Assembly: GCA_016721245.1 (NCBI GenBank)
Contig: JADKIQ010000025.1
Coordinates: forward strand, 393,387 to 457,386
Source: Sphingobacteriales bacterium
Lineage (GTDB): Bacteria > Bacteroidota > Bacteroidia > Chitinophagales > JADIYW01
Length of the DNA: 64,000 bases
Direction of reading: 5' to 3'
Below, one piece after another: positions 53,769 to 62,018 of this stretch (the first letter of the stretch is position 1; each line of letters opens with the position of its first letter). A model generated the notes under the pieces. The model searched no databases. It was not told where the DNA came from and saw only the letters and a program-made list of their open reading frames with translations. A program made the translations under genes and the position numbers.

Positions 53769-54158
53769 ATGAACAAAGACACTCAAGCATACAACGACGC
53801 TTTATGTGCAGAAGACAAGGCTATTTGCGATGTACTAGCACAGGAAATTAATCGTCAGTTATCTGACGCGGAAAATAAAATATGGCATGCGCATCCTGTC
53901 TGGTTTTTAGAAGGCAATCCTGTTGTTGGTTACAGCAAATTAAAAAACAGCGTTCGTTTATTATTCTGGAGCGGACAATCATTTGATGAAGAAGGCTTGC
54001 AAAAGGAAGGCAGTTTCAAAGCCGCAGAAGCACGTTATACATCAGCCAGTCAAGTCAACACAAAAGATCTGAAACGCTGGTTGAAAAAATCAGTCGATAT
54101 CCAATGGGATTACAAAAACATCGTAAAACGAAAAGGTGTATTGGAGCGGTTAAAATAA
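53769..54158 (+). CDS. DUF1801 domain protein
   Basis: 129 residues from the ATG at 53769 (MNKDTQAYND); an in-frame ATG at 53730 would add 13 residues. DUF1801 (YdhG-like) hallmarks: an N-terminal helix, then AENKIWHAHPVWFLEGNPVVGYSKLKNSVRLLFWSG (about 32-67), and a C-terminal helix with DLKRWLKKSVDIQWDYKNI. A small soluble cytoplasmic alpha/beta protein; the family function is unclear. The tRNA-Lys gene lies 25 bp downstream on the other strand. Confidence 0.82.
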   Translation: MNKDTQAYNDALCAEDKAICDVLAQEINRQLSDAENKIWHAHPVWFLEGNPVVGYSKLKNSVRLLFWSGQSFDEEGLQKEGSFKAAEARYTSASQVNTKDLKRWLKKSVDIQWDYKNIVKRKGVLERLK

Positions 54159-54182
54159 AAAAGGCAACCATTTCTGATTGCC

Positions 54183-54258
54183 TGGTGACCCCGCTGGGGC
54201 TCGAACCCAGGACCCACTGATTAAGAGTCAGCTACTCTACCAACTGAGCTACGAAGTC
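54183..54258 (-). tRNA. tRNA-Lys (anticodon CUU)
   Basis: On the minus strand the cloverleaf is complete: acceptor GACTTCG/CGGGGTC (two G-U pairs), D-arm GCTC...GAGT, anticodon loop CTCTTAA giving CTT, T-loop GTTCGAGCC, discriminator A, with CCA encoded at 54183-54185. It reads AAG codons. Confidence 0.95.
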
Positions 54259-54313
54259 GTTTTCTGAAGTGCAAATGTAAGAAACCTTAGTGTTATAACA
54301 AACTCTTAATTAT

Positions 54314-54515
54314 TTAACACATAGAAACATAGAGATCTGAGAGCAATACGGTTTGTAGTAAATCTGTAATTTACAAAGAGATGAACATAGTGTAAGCAAA
54401 ACTTACAGCTATGTGCTACTAACATTTACGAAAAGACTTGCATTGTCTATTTTTCTTTTATAACAAAAAACTATGTCACTATCCCGAAATAAATTCGGGA
54501 CAAGTGGTGTTTTAA
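54314..54515. repeat. MITE-like intergenic element, copy 2
   Basis: It has the same layout as 47342-47559: TTAACACATAGAAACATAG at the left, CTATGTCACTAT (54471-54482) at the right, then hairpin CCCGAAATAAATTCGGG (54483-54499) and GTGTTTTAA (54507-54515). It lies 3 nt past the peroxidase stop (minus strand), mirroring copy 1 behind thrC. Confidence 0.65.
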
Positions 54516-54518
54516 AAG

Positions 54519-56384
54519 TCAAAAAATCATTTTATTAATTCCTGATGTATCTGTCAGTGCCTTAATAAACGAGATAATATCTTTTTTATCCTGTTTGCTC
54601 AGGTTGAGTTTCGTTGCCGGCAAGGTCTGGTTGGGTACATCCAGCCCCATCCCCGCTCCGCCGCCTCGGTTATAAAATTCTATCACTTCGTCCAGTGTTT
54701 TAAAACCGCCATTGTGCATATATGGCGCCGTGAGTTCTGCATTTCTCACCGTAGACGTTTTAATGGAATTGCGAAACTGGTCGATTTCAAAGTTTTTAAA
54801 CCGGCCTATATCATCATCCAGCACGGGATGTAGGGTATCAAATGTTTTCGTAACGCCCAGCACTTCCGATTCGGAAATACCGTAGAAAGGCGGAGCCGTA
54901 CCAAAGTAAGTAGGTGCAAAATGACAGGAACCGCATTGCGCTTTGCCCATAAACAAATTAAATCCGCGCTTCACAGATGCATCCAGCGTAGTAGTTTGTC
55001 CGCGCATGTATTTGTCAAACGGTGTATTGAGTTGTACAAACTGCCGTTCAAAATCGGCAATACAGGTATTGATGGAATAGATGGAAACCGCATCTTTGCC
55101 ATACTCCGGAAATGCAGCCGTAAATAAACGAACATACGCCGTATCTGCTTTCAGGCGTTTTAAAATTTCGTCGTAATTATGATTGTACTCCTGCGGATTG
55201 ATGACCACATGATCGACCTGTGTTTCCAGCGAAGCTGCCGATAAATCGTAAAAATATCCGGCTTGTAATGCTGCATTTAAAATGGTAGGTGTATTGCGTT
55301 TTTGAAAATCTCCGGCTTTATTGGTAATCGCAGTTGGCAGTTTATCCGTAAAGGCATTGGCTGCCTGATGGCAGGACGCACAACTCAAACTATTATCTGC
55401 CGACAAACGCTTATCAAAAAACAAACGCTTACCGAGTTCTTTGTACAGTGGATTATTTTTATAGTATTTATCCTGCGCATAAAATTTAGAATTGAGGAAA
55501 TCCGCATCGTAAATAGTTTTGCTGTTTAAATTCACTGCCCGGAAAACCTGCCCGGAAACTTCCAGATACGGAATCGATAGTTTTTGCTGCACAGCAGAAA
55601 CTGTTTGTGTAAGCGGCTGCAAGTATTTTTTGATCAGCACCAAGCGGTCGAGCGTATTGAAGTTTTTATTTTTCAAATATTCAATCGTTGCCTGCATTTG
55701 TGTCTGCAGCGAGATAATATCCGAAGTACTTTTATCATCCTTATAGTATCCTAAAATAGTAGTGATTGATTTCAGCGAAGAAACGATTTCTTCCACATTA
55801 TTTCGAAGGTTCGGTGAATCAAAAGAGACCAGGCTCATTGCTTCTATGCGTATCAGATGAAAACGGATGGCTTCAAAAATATAACTGTCGCGGAGTTGTG
55901 CGTCTTTCAGCAATAAATAAAAAGCAAGTGTACGGTATTTCAGCTGCTTGGAGAGGAAAATAATTCTGTCGTAATCAAGGCTATCTGCATACAGCTCACT
56001 TTCCATCACCTGCAAACCTTCCGGTTTTATATTCGGATTATATCCGTCGTCCATTTCAACGGCATTTACCCCGTTAAAAAACGGATAGCGGTTGTTATCG
56101 ATATACTCAAGACAAAACTCAAAGCGTTTGAACGCTACTCTGGCTTTTTTAAAACGTGCGAGCAGTAATTTTTTATCGGCAGTATCTTCTGCTGCTTTCT
56201 GAAAGGTATCCAGCTGCGACTGAAACTGTTTTATATTCTCGAGACAGAAAGTTTTCGTTTGCGCCAGTGCTGCTTTCTTTTCCGTAAATGCGGTGGAGAT
56301 GATTCCTACACCAACAACAATAAACGAAACAACTATAAGTTTTGTTTTGTGGTGTTGCAGGGATGAAAATAGTGTAGCAAACAT
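54519..56384 (-). CDS. Di-haem cytochrome c peroxidase with N-terminal imelysin-like domain
   Basis: 621 residues. A signal anchor at about 13-32 is followed by an all-helical region (about 40-270, e.g. ARFKKARVAFKRFEFCLEYI and KPEGLQVMESELYAD) resembling imelysin-type domains joined to peroxidases in Bacteroidota. The peroxidase part has two haem-binding CxxCH motifs: LSCASCHQAANAFTD (about 335) and KAQCGSCHFAPTYFG (about 480), plus RNTPTILNAAL and TSTVRNAELTAPYMHNGGF (distal ligand region). Located in the periplasm, it should reduce hydrogen peroxide, or act as a MauG-like oxidase. Domain boundaries are estimates. Confidence 0.9.
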   Translation of the reverse strand: MFATLFSSLQHHKTKLIVVSFIVVGVGIISTAFTEKKAALAQTKTFCLENIKQFQSQLDTFQKAAEDTADKKLLLARFKKARVAFKRFEFCLEYIDNNRYPFFNGVNAVEMDDGYNPNIKPEGLQVMESELYADSLDYDRIIFLSKQLKYRTLAFYLLLKDAQLRDSYIFEAIRFHLIRIEAMSLVSFDSPNLRNNVEEIVSSLKSITTILGYYKDDKSTSDIISLQTQMQATIEYLKNKNFNTLDRLVLIKKYLQPLTQTVSAVQQKLSIPYLEVSGQVFRAVNLNSKTIYDADFLNSKFYAQDKYYKNNPLYKELGKRLFFDKRLSADNSLSCASCHQAANAFTDKLPTAITNKAGDFQKRNTPTILNAALQAGYFYDLSAASLETQVDHVVINPQEYNHNYDEILKRLKADTAYVRLFTAAFPEYGKDAVSIYSINTCIADFERQFVQLNTPFDKYMRGQTTTLDASVKRGFNLFMGKAQCGSCHFAPTYFGTAPPFYGISESEVLGVTKTFDTLHPVLDDDIGRFKNFEIDQFRNSIKTSTVRNAELTAPYMHNGGFKTLDEVIEFYNRGGGAGMGLDVPNQTLPATKLNLSKQDKKDIISFIKALTDTSGINKMIF

Positions 56385-56446
56385 AAAAAATACGTTTACT
56401 AAGATAAATAATAAAGTGCCGGAAATAGTTTAGTAAGTGTTAAGAT

Positions 56447-57313
56447 TTAGTAGAAATTCCATGTACCGTAGCTTCCGTCAAAATCCAATTTGGAATTATT
56501 CAGGTTGTAATTACCGTCTTTGGGTGCATTCATCTTAAATTTCAACTGTAATTTCGGCATCATTTCTTCTGAAACTTTAACACGGATAACGATATCATTT
56601 CCTTTTACAACGTAGTTATTATTTTTTTCAGAAATGTTAAAATCCAGTTGTTTTAATGCTTCTATAAACGCTGTGGTTTCTGTTTTTGAAAGCTGCAAAC
56701 TGATTTCCATAATATCGCTGAATAATTTATCTGTGTTGTATCTTTTTTTCAGGAAATCGCTGCGCTTAATGGGTTTGGATTTGAAATTTTGTTTAAACAA
56801 TGCCTGCATCACATCTGGAAGATATTCCGTAACACCATAGGTCAGGTTTATATTTTCACCCGGGTCACGTAAAGAGAGCACATATTTTTCTGCTACTTTC
56901 TGACCGTTTATATTCGATGAGTCGGTTGCAAAAAACAACTGCGCGTCTTTGTTTTTTGATAAACTATCGAATAATTGTTTTGCTCCGTTGTTTTGCTCTA
57001 CCGCGAAACCAATACCCACCTGTCCTTCTTTCAAACCATATGGATTATTGACGCTGTATATTTCCACCTGCGTGTTTTTTCCTACTACATATAACATATG
57101 AGATGTATCAGTAGGCGGAATAAACTTAGGCAAACCGGCATCTACTCTGGCAAACTTCTTCGTCATAAAAGCAGATTTCACTATTCCGTTAAAGGTAACA
57201 TCATCTACCACAATTCCAACGCGGTTAAAATACACCTTAGGCAGTTTCTCCGCTGCATGAAGTAGATGGCTTAGTACCAATACCAACGAAATAAGTAAAC
57301 TTGTTTTTTTCAT
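56447..57313 (-). CDS. Secreted protein of unknown function, DUF5829-like
   Basis: 288 residues from the ATG at 57313 (MKKTSLLISLVLVLSHLLHA, a signal peptide). The sequence YFNRVGIVVDDVTFNGIVKSAFMTKKFARVDAG (about 28-60) resembles the vicinal-oxygen-chelate-like opening of DUF5829 proteins, and the C-terminal half is beta-rich (VIRVKVSEEMMPKLQLKFKM). Assignment is tentative. It lies about 100 bp from the divergent metallophosphoesterase gene and 62 bp before the end of the peroxidase gene's start, so it may be transcribed together with the peroxidase. Confidence 0.6.
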   Translation of the reverse strand: MKKTSLLISLVLVLSHLLHAAEKLPKVYFNRVGIVVDDVTFNGIVKSAFMTKKFARVDAGLPKFIPPTDTSHMLYVVGKNTQVEIYSVNNPYGLKEGQVGIGFAVEQNNGAKQLFDSLSKNKDAQLFFATDSSNINGQKVAEKYVLSLRDPGENINLTYGVTEYLPDVMQALFKQNFKSKPIKRSDFLKKRYNTDKLFSDIMEISLQLSKTETTAFIEALKQLDFNISEKNNNYVVKGNDIVIRVKVSEEMMPKLQLKFKMNAPKDGNYNLNNSKLDFDGSYGTWNFY

Positions 57314-57413
57314 ATTGCTAATATACCATTCAGAAAATACACTTTTCGCATTACACAATTAAAATAAAGTTGTGTTTTTGAACCAATCGCTGTGTATCTT
57401 TGTTCCATTTCTT

Positions 57414-58682
57414 ATGCGTAACAAATTTGGCCCCATTTGGATGTTACTACCGGCACTGGTTATTATTGTGGTAGACATCTATGTTTTTCAGGCGGTAAAA
57501 AGCTCCGTCTCCGATTCAAAAGCATCCACACAGCGAATCGCTTACATCATTTACTGGGTTTTATCTTCCTTCACCTATGTTGCACTGCTTATATTGTTTG
57601 TAAAAGGATATTCCAACTGGCATGGCTGGAGCAAGAATATCATCGTTGGGCTGGCACAGGCAGTTTTTCTGGGGAAAGTACTGGTGCTGCCATTTCTTTT
57701 AATCGATGATCTTTTCCGTTTATTCCGCTGGGTTTTAAGTTTTTTCGGCGCTTCTTCTTCAGATATACAGCCGGAAGGTATTTCCCGTTTACAATTCCTG
57801 AGCAGAGTGGGGCTGGCAGTTGGTTCCTTAACGTTTGGTGCTTTTGTTTACGGTATTTTGCGAGGAGCTTACAACTATCAGGTGCGAAAAGTAAAACTGG
57901 CTATCAAAGATTTGCCGGCTGAATGGGAAGGTTTAAAAATTGTACAGATTTCGGATTTACACGTGGGCAGTTTTGCCGATGCGTCTCCGGTACAGAAGAT
58001 TGTGGATCTGGTGAATGAACAGGATGCGGACATCGTATTTTTCACCGGCGATTTAGTCAATTATGCTTCGAAAGAAGTGGAACCTTATATTGACATTCTC
58101 AAAACCATAAAATCTAAAACCCGTGTTTATTCTATTTTAGGAAACCACGATTACGGTACGTATATGCAATGGGAGTCGGATAAAGAGATGCAAGATAATT
58201 TCAAGCATCTTTTAGAGTTGCAAAGAGAAAAGTTGGGATGGGATTTATTGATGGATGAACACCGCATTCTGGAGCGAAATGGAAAAAAACTGGCCATTAT
58301 TGGTGTGCAATACATCGGGCACTCTCTGAGATTTGGCAAGTTTGGCGATTTGAAAAAAGCCTATGCCGGTGCAGAAACGGCTGATATTCAGTTATTATTA
58401 TCGCACGACCCATCACACTGGGACCACGAAGTATCTCTGAAAGAAGAATTTTCCGGCATTCACGCCACTTTTGCCGGGCATACGCATGGTTTTCAGTTCG
58501 GCATTGAAATTCCGGGCATCAAATGGAGCCCTTCCCAATATGTGTATCCACACTGGGCAGGTTTATACAAGACCAAAGAGCAGCAGCAGTTATATGTAAA
58601 CCGAGGTGCAGGATTTCTTGGTTATCCCGGCCGTTTAGGTATCTCCCCGGAAGTAAGTGTTTTTCAATTAGTTAAGGCATAA
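57414..58682 (+). CDS. Membrane-anchored metallophosphoesterase (YkuE-like)
   Basis: 422 residues from the ATG at 57414 (MRNKFGPIWML); the frame opens 14 codons earlier. Four N-terminal helices (about 6-24, 42-62, 72-95, 130-155) precede a calcineurin-like phosphoesterase domain with ISDLHVGSF (DxH, about 180), FFTGDLVNY (GD), ILGNHDYG (GNHD, about 245), LLLSHDPSHWDHE and FAGHTHGFQFG. The catalytic domain should face the periplasm or the membrane surface, acting on phospholipid headgroups or lipid-linked phosphates as in UDP-2,3-diacylglucosamine-hydrolase-type or YkuE enzymes. Exact substrate unknown. Confidence 0.9.
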   Translation: MRNKFGPIWMLLPALVIIVVDIYVFQAVKSSVSDSKASTQRIAYIIYWVLSSFTYVALLILFVKGYSNWHGWSKNIIVGLAQAVFLGKVLVLPFLLIDDLFRLFRWVLSFFGASSSDIQPEGISRLQFLSRVGLAVGSLTFGAFVYGILRGAYNYQVRKVKLAIKDLPAEWEGLKIVQISDLHVGSFADASPVQKIVDLVNEQDADIVFFTGDLVNYASKEVEPYIDILKTIKSKTRVYSILGNHDYGTYMQWESDKEMQDNFKHLLELQREKLGWDLLMDEHRILERNGKKLAIIGVQYIGHSLRFGKFGDLKKAYAGAETADIQLLLSHDPSHWDHEVSLKEEFSGIHATFAGHTHGFQFGIEIPGIKWSPSQYVYPHWAGLYKTKEQQQLYVNRGAGFLGYPGRLGISPEVSVFQLVKA

Positions 58683-58709
58683 AAAAAGCCAACTAAGAGT
58701 AGTCGGCTT
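58681..58709 (-). terminator. Terminator for the minus-strand transcript of the 49-aa gene
   Basis: On the minus strand AAGCCGACT (from 58709) pairs with AGTTGGCTT through one G-U, loop of 6, then seven T. On the plus strand the same pair is a mismatch and no T-run follows, so it works mainly leftwards. It abuts the metallophosphoesterase stop codon. Confidence 0.75.
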
Positions 58710-58749
58710 GTAAATGACAGAAGAGATCTTTTTTCTAAGTCGCGGTTAG

Positions 58750-58866
58750 GGATTTTATGCTCTTAGTCTCGGCGTCTGTCGGGTTTTCTGGTCTTTAGAA
58801 CTATAAGTGGGTTTTTATGTTCCTGAACTCAGATTTTTTGGATTTTTATGTTTCTAAACGTTAGGG
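58750..58866 (-). repeat. Three degenerate copies of a 27-nt motif in a 3' region
   Basis: Copies lie at about 58750-58772, 58808-58832 and 58840-58866. Read on the minus strand each carries a core like TAGAAACATAAAAA[T/C]CC preceded by CTAA. The best copy (58840-58866) matches 60806-60832 at 24 of 27 positions. All three are in sense orientation for the 49-aa gene and lie before its terminator. Confidence 0.65.
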
Positions 58867-58894
58867 TCAACAGGGTTTCTTGTTTCGTTGGGCT

Positions 58895-59044
58895 TTAGTG
58901 TCTTCCTACGCCGTCTTCTGTGATTATCAGTTGTTTGTAGGTTAACTGTCGGATGAACTCTTTGTCATCTCTTTGATTTCGCTTCTCAGCAAACTCCAGC
59001 TGCTGCTTTACGATATCTTTGATGATTTTTTGTAATTTGCTCAT
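58895..59044 (-). CDS. Small charged hypothetical protein
   Basis: 49 residues from the ATG at 59044 (MSKLQKIIKDIVKQQLEFAE), mostly one amphipathic helix rich in Lys, Gln and Glu, ending ITEDGVGRH. The open frame extends up to 59146 but that part lacks a sensible start. A dedicated terminator about 190 nt past the stop and the repeat-bearing 3' region suggest a real transcript. It is divergent from the 504-residue gene with a hairpin between them; the two may form a functional pair. Family unknown. Confidence 0.5.
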   Translation of the reverse strand: MSKLQKIIKDIVKQQLEFAEKRNQRDDKEFIRQLTYKQLIITEDGVGRH

Positions 59045-59171
59045 TTTTCTGGTTTTAATGTTATACTGAATGTTTGTTTTGTTTTTTCTTCTTGTCTTAA
59101 TTTCTGATGTAAAGTTACCCGCACAATCCCTGAGTACAAATGGCATATTTTTTTAATCTGTGACATCCTTA

Positions 59172-59189
59172 TTTCCACCTCTGTGGAAA
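59172..59189. promoter_or_regulatory. Hairpin/operator candidate between divergent genes
   Basis: TTTCCAC (59172-59178), 4-nt CTCT loop, GTGGAAA (59183-59189). A perfect 7-bp dyad midway between the divergent starts of the 49-aa and 504-aa genes. Confidence 0.45.
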
Positions 59190-59253
59190 CATTCCGCTGA
59201 TTCTATAATCTTTTTACATTAATATTATACCTAATATCTAATTCAAAAAGGTC

Positions 59254-60768
59254 ATGGAGAACTTAAAAGAACTGGTAAATATTATCAATAAGCGTAAACT
59301 TAGTCAGTTGGAAGTGTTCGATAAATCGCTTATCAGCAGGAAAGACACCTTATTTGCGAAGTTTTACAATGGCATAGCAGAAGGTGCAATAAAGACGGAT
59401 GAAGACGCGCTCTTGTATGTATATGGTTCGGCAAAAGAAGCCACGAATTACCGGAAATTAAAATCGCGGTTTAAAGAACGGCTTTTAAATACTTTATACT
59501 TTATCGATATCAACCATGCATCGGAAACGGACAGCAGTAAGAAAGCCTATTTTGATTGCATGAACAGACTGTATTTAAGTAATATCTTATTGAGATACGC
59601 AGAAAACAGAAACGCTTCTATACAATTAATCGCAGATAGTTACTCCACCGCTAAAAAAAATAACTTCTTCGATATCCTGAAAGAGTATTCCTATAAACTG
59701 CTGGTGCATTACGGAATGAGCGGCGATGAGAAAAAATACAATGAAGAATATATTGCCTATCAGCAGTATTCTAAAGAATATGACCTGGAACAAAAAGCGC
59801 AGTTGATTTATACCAAAGTAATGATGACAGTTCATTACACCAAAAAGACGCAGGAGCAGAAAGAACTGGATGTTAAACAATGTACCGAAGATATTTCAAA
59901 AATTGTTTCGGATGCAAAATCACTGGTGGTGTATTTTATCTACATTCGAACGCTGTTGTTTTATTATGAGATTTTGGGCAACAACAAGAAGATAAATGAA
60001 ACCTGTGATATTTATTTGAAGAACTATCACCAATACTACTCTTCTATTTTGTCGGAAACATATCTGAATACGATTTACATCTACAAACTGAAATCTTTAT
60101 TCGATTTGAGAAATGATAAATCTGCACTCAAACTGATAGAAGAAATTGCACCCGGATCAAAAGGTGCGAGTTTTCTGGCGGTGAAAGAGTTTGAGATGAA
60201 AATCCTGCTGAGCAATAAACAAACCGGCACAGCAAAACAAACACTGCAGCAAATACAAACCCATTCCTACTACAAAAATGCGCATACGGCTTTGAAGGAG
60301 CGCTGGTTTGTGTACAATGCGTATCTGGAGTTTCTGGAAAATTACCTGAACGACGGAAACTATAAATTCAGTTTATCCAAATTTGGCAACGATATACCAA
60401 ATGTATCGCAGGATAAATCCGGCTTTAATCTGGCGGCGAGAATCGTATCCATTTTATTTTATATCGGCAGAAACGATCTTGACAGTGCCATGCAGCACAT
60501 TGATTCTTTGAAAGTATACCAGTCGCGCCATTTAAAAGACGAGAGCAATACCCGAAGCAATCTGTTTATTAAACTGCTTTCCACCATGGAAAAGAAAAGT
60601 TTTAATTATAAAGAGCTGAAACAAATAAAGGAATACACAGCTTTGAAAGAAAACTATAGTCATCAGATAATGCATGAGAGTGAAATCATCTTTTATGATG
60701 TTATCTGGGAAATGCTATTAGATATTATTAAGAAGAATGATCAGAAACTGATAAGTACGATAAGATAA
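59254..60768 (+). CDS. Large helical hypothetical protein, TPR-like
   Basis: 504 residues, nearly all predicted helix, without signal peptide or membrane segment. It begins MENLKELVNIINKRKLSQLEVF and contains repeated paired helices with Tyr/Ala/Leu patterns (e.g. FDILKEYSYKLLVHYGMSGD, AKSLVVYFIYIRTLLFYYEILGNNKK, YLNTIYIYKLKSLFDLRNDKSALKLIEEI) that resemble degenerate TPR or other alpha-solenoid units. I know similar unnamed proteins from Bacteroidota but no function. A GC-rich hairpin and one copy of the 27-nt motif follow the stop; the same motif follows the divergent small gene. Confidence 0.75.
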   Translation: MENLKELVNIINKRKLSQLEVFDKSLISRKDTLFAKFYNGIAEGAIKTDEDALLYVYGSAKEATNYRKLKSRFKERLLNTLYFIDINHASETDSSKKAYFDCMNRLYLSNILLRYAENRNASIQLIADSYSTAKKNNFFDILKEYSYKLLVHYGMSGDEKKYNEEYIAYQQYSKEYDLEQKAQLIYTKVMMTVHYTKKTQEQKELDVKQCTEDISKIVSDAKSLVVYFIYIRTLLFYYEILGNNKKINETCDIYLKNYHQYYSSILSETYLNTIYIYKLKSLFDLRNDKSALKLIEEIAPGSKGASFLAVKEFEMKILLSNKQTGTAKQTLQQIQTHSYYKNAHTALKERWFVYNAYLEFLENYLNDGNYKFSLSKFGNDIPNVSQDKSGFNLAARIVSILFYIGRNDLDSAMQHIDSLKVYQSRHLKDESNTRSNLFIKLLSTMEKKSFNYKELKQIKEYTALKENYSHQIMHESEIIFYDVIWEMLLDIIKKNDQKLISTIR

Positions 60769-60776
60769 AAATAAAA

Positions 60777-60801
60777 ACGGGTAAGCTTTGCACTTACCCG
60801 T
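60777..60801 (+). terminator. Hairpin after the 504-residue gene
   Basis: ACGGGTAAG (60777-60785) pairs with CTTACCCGT (60793-60801) over a 7-nt loop. No T-run follows, so termination is uncertain; RNA stabilisation is an alternative. Confidence 0.6.
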
Positions 60802-60805
60802 CAGA

Positions 60806-60832
60806 CCCTAAAGTCTAGAAACATAAAAACCC
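60806..60832 (+). repeat. 27-nt motif copy in the 3' region of the 504-residue gene
   Basis: Starts CCCTAAAGTCTAG and ends AACATAAAAACCC. Differs at three positions from the inverted copy at 58840-58866, so both divergent transcripts would carry it in sense orientation. Confidence 0.7.
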
Positions 60833-61031
60833 TAGGACAAATTTAGTAACCAATTTTCATTATCCAAATATTTTGCCAACTTTTTTTCATACATAACATA
60901 GAATTCATTTTTGCAATGTGGATAAACCATTGTAGCTACAAGTATTAATTATACAGAAACCATCTAAATAATAAAGTAATCAGTTGATAACTAATACGAT
61001 AAAAAAAAGTAAAAATGAAATAATCCTACTA

Positions 61032-61961
61032 TCAATGGAAGGCAAACTGATTCATCATGGTAAATAAATCGTCTTTAAAGTTGGTACTTTTTTTAGGAAT
61101 ATATTTATAAATCCTGCAATCTTCTTCCACCGCAATATTTCTGAGTTGCAAATGCTGGTTGATAAACTGCATTTCCAGCTCCGGAATCAGGTCTTTAAAA
61201 GTGAGCGCAATGTCCATAACAGACATATTAAAATCTACCATGTTATAAATTCCGGACGGCACATTTAAAAACGGAAGTTGTGTAATATACTGCGCAGATT
61301 TATCTACATCGATAAAGGAACGAATCTGTTGTCCGTCGCCATGAATGGAAATCTTTTTCAGGAAATTAGCTTCAAAAGCAAAATGATTAATCACGGCATC
61401 AAAGCGCATAGTTTGATTAAAACCGTACACATTTCCCAAACGAATGATATAAGTATCAAAATTTTCATTCTTCATGAGGCGCTCTACAAATCCTTCGCCG
61501 CGCATTTTAGAAATACCATAATTGGTTCTCGGATTGAGCTTGGTGCTTTCCGTTATCTGTTTACCTTTGGTAGAAGCTCCGTACACCGATAAACTGCTGA
61601 TATGAATAAACTTTTTCACCTCGCTTTCTTCTATCGCGTAGGTCAGTTCTGCCGTACCCCAGTGATTGATTTGTTCGTACAAATGCGGGTCGGCATCGGC
61701 ATAAGGCGATGCAATTTTTGCCGCCAGGTTAAACACCACATCCACGCCCTGCAATTCTTTCTTCAGTTTGCGCGTATCGAGTATATCGCCCTGCACGAAA
61801 CGAATATTATCGCCGCCGATACAGGTACACAAAAAGAAATTATAACCGCCTTTACTTAAATTATCATACACAATAATTTCTTTAATCTTGGGAATCTTCA
61901 CCAGTTTTTTCACCAGTTCCGTTCCCAAATATCCTGCTCCTCCTGTTATTAATACCTTCAT
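61032..61961 (-). CDS. NAD-dependent epimerase/dehydratase (extended SDR)
   Basis: 309 residues. Rossmann motif ITGGAGYLGTELVKKL (residues 4-19), VVFNLAAKIASPYADAD (about 75), the active-site SSLSVYG (about 121) and YGISKMRGE with the YxxxK catalytic pair (about 148), then VIRLGNVYG. The group includes UDP-glucose 4-epimerases and related sugar-nucleotide enzymes; the substrate cannot be fixed. It follows cysH by 57 bp, with a heptamer array between, on the same strand. Confidence 0.85.
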   Translation of the reverse strand: MKVLITGGAGYLGTELVKKLVKIPKIKEIIVYDNLSKGGYNFFLCTCIGGDNIRFVQGDILDTRKLKKELQGVDVVFNLAAKIASPYADADPHLYEQINHWGTAELTYAIEESEVKKFIHISSLSVYGASTKGKQITESTKLNPRTNYGISKMRGEGFVERLMKNENFDTYIIRLGNVYGFNQTMRFDAVINHFAFEANFLKKISIHGDGQQIRSFIDVDKSAQYITQLPFLNVPSGIYNMVDFNMSVMDIALTFKDLIPELEMQFINQHLQLRNIAVEEDCRIYKYIPKKSTNFKDDLFTMMNQFAFH

Positions 61962-61971
61962 ATAAAAATTT

Positions 61972-61999
61972 ACGATTAACGATTAACGATTAACGATTT
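61972..61999. repeat. Heptanucleotide array, ACGATTA type
   Basis: ACGATTA x3 followed by ACGATTT, directly between cysH and the epimerase gene. The most regular of the 7-nt arrays in the window. Confidence 0.8.
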
Positions 62000-62018
62000 T
62001 TCATCGTTCATTGTACAA

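Noticed and set aside
59045..59146. Longer N-terminus for the 49-aa protein
   Set aside because: The added 34 residues have no hydrophobic or conserved character and overlap the divergent promoter region; the ATG at 59044 is better.
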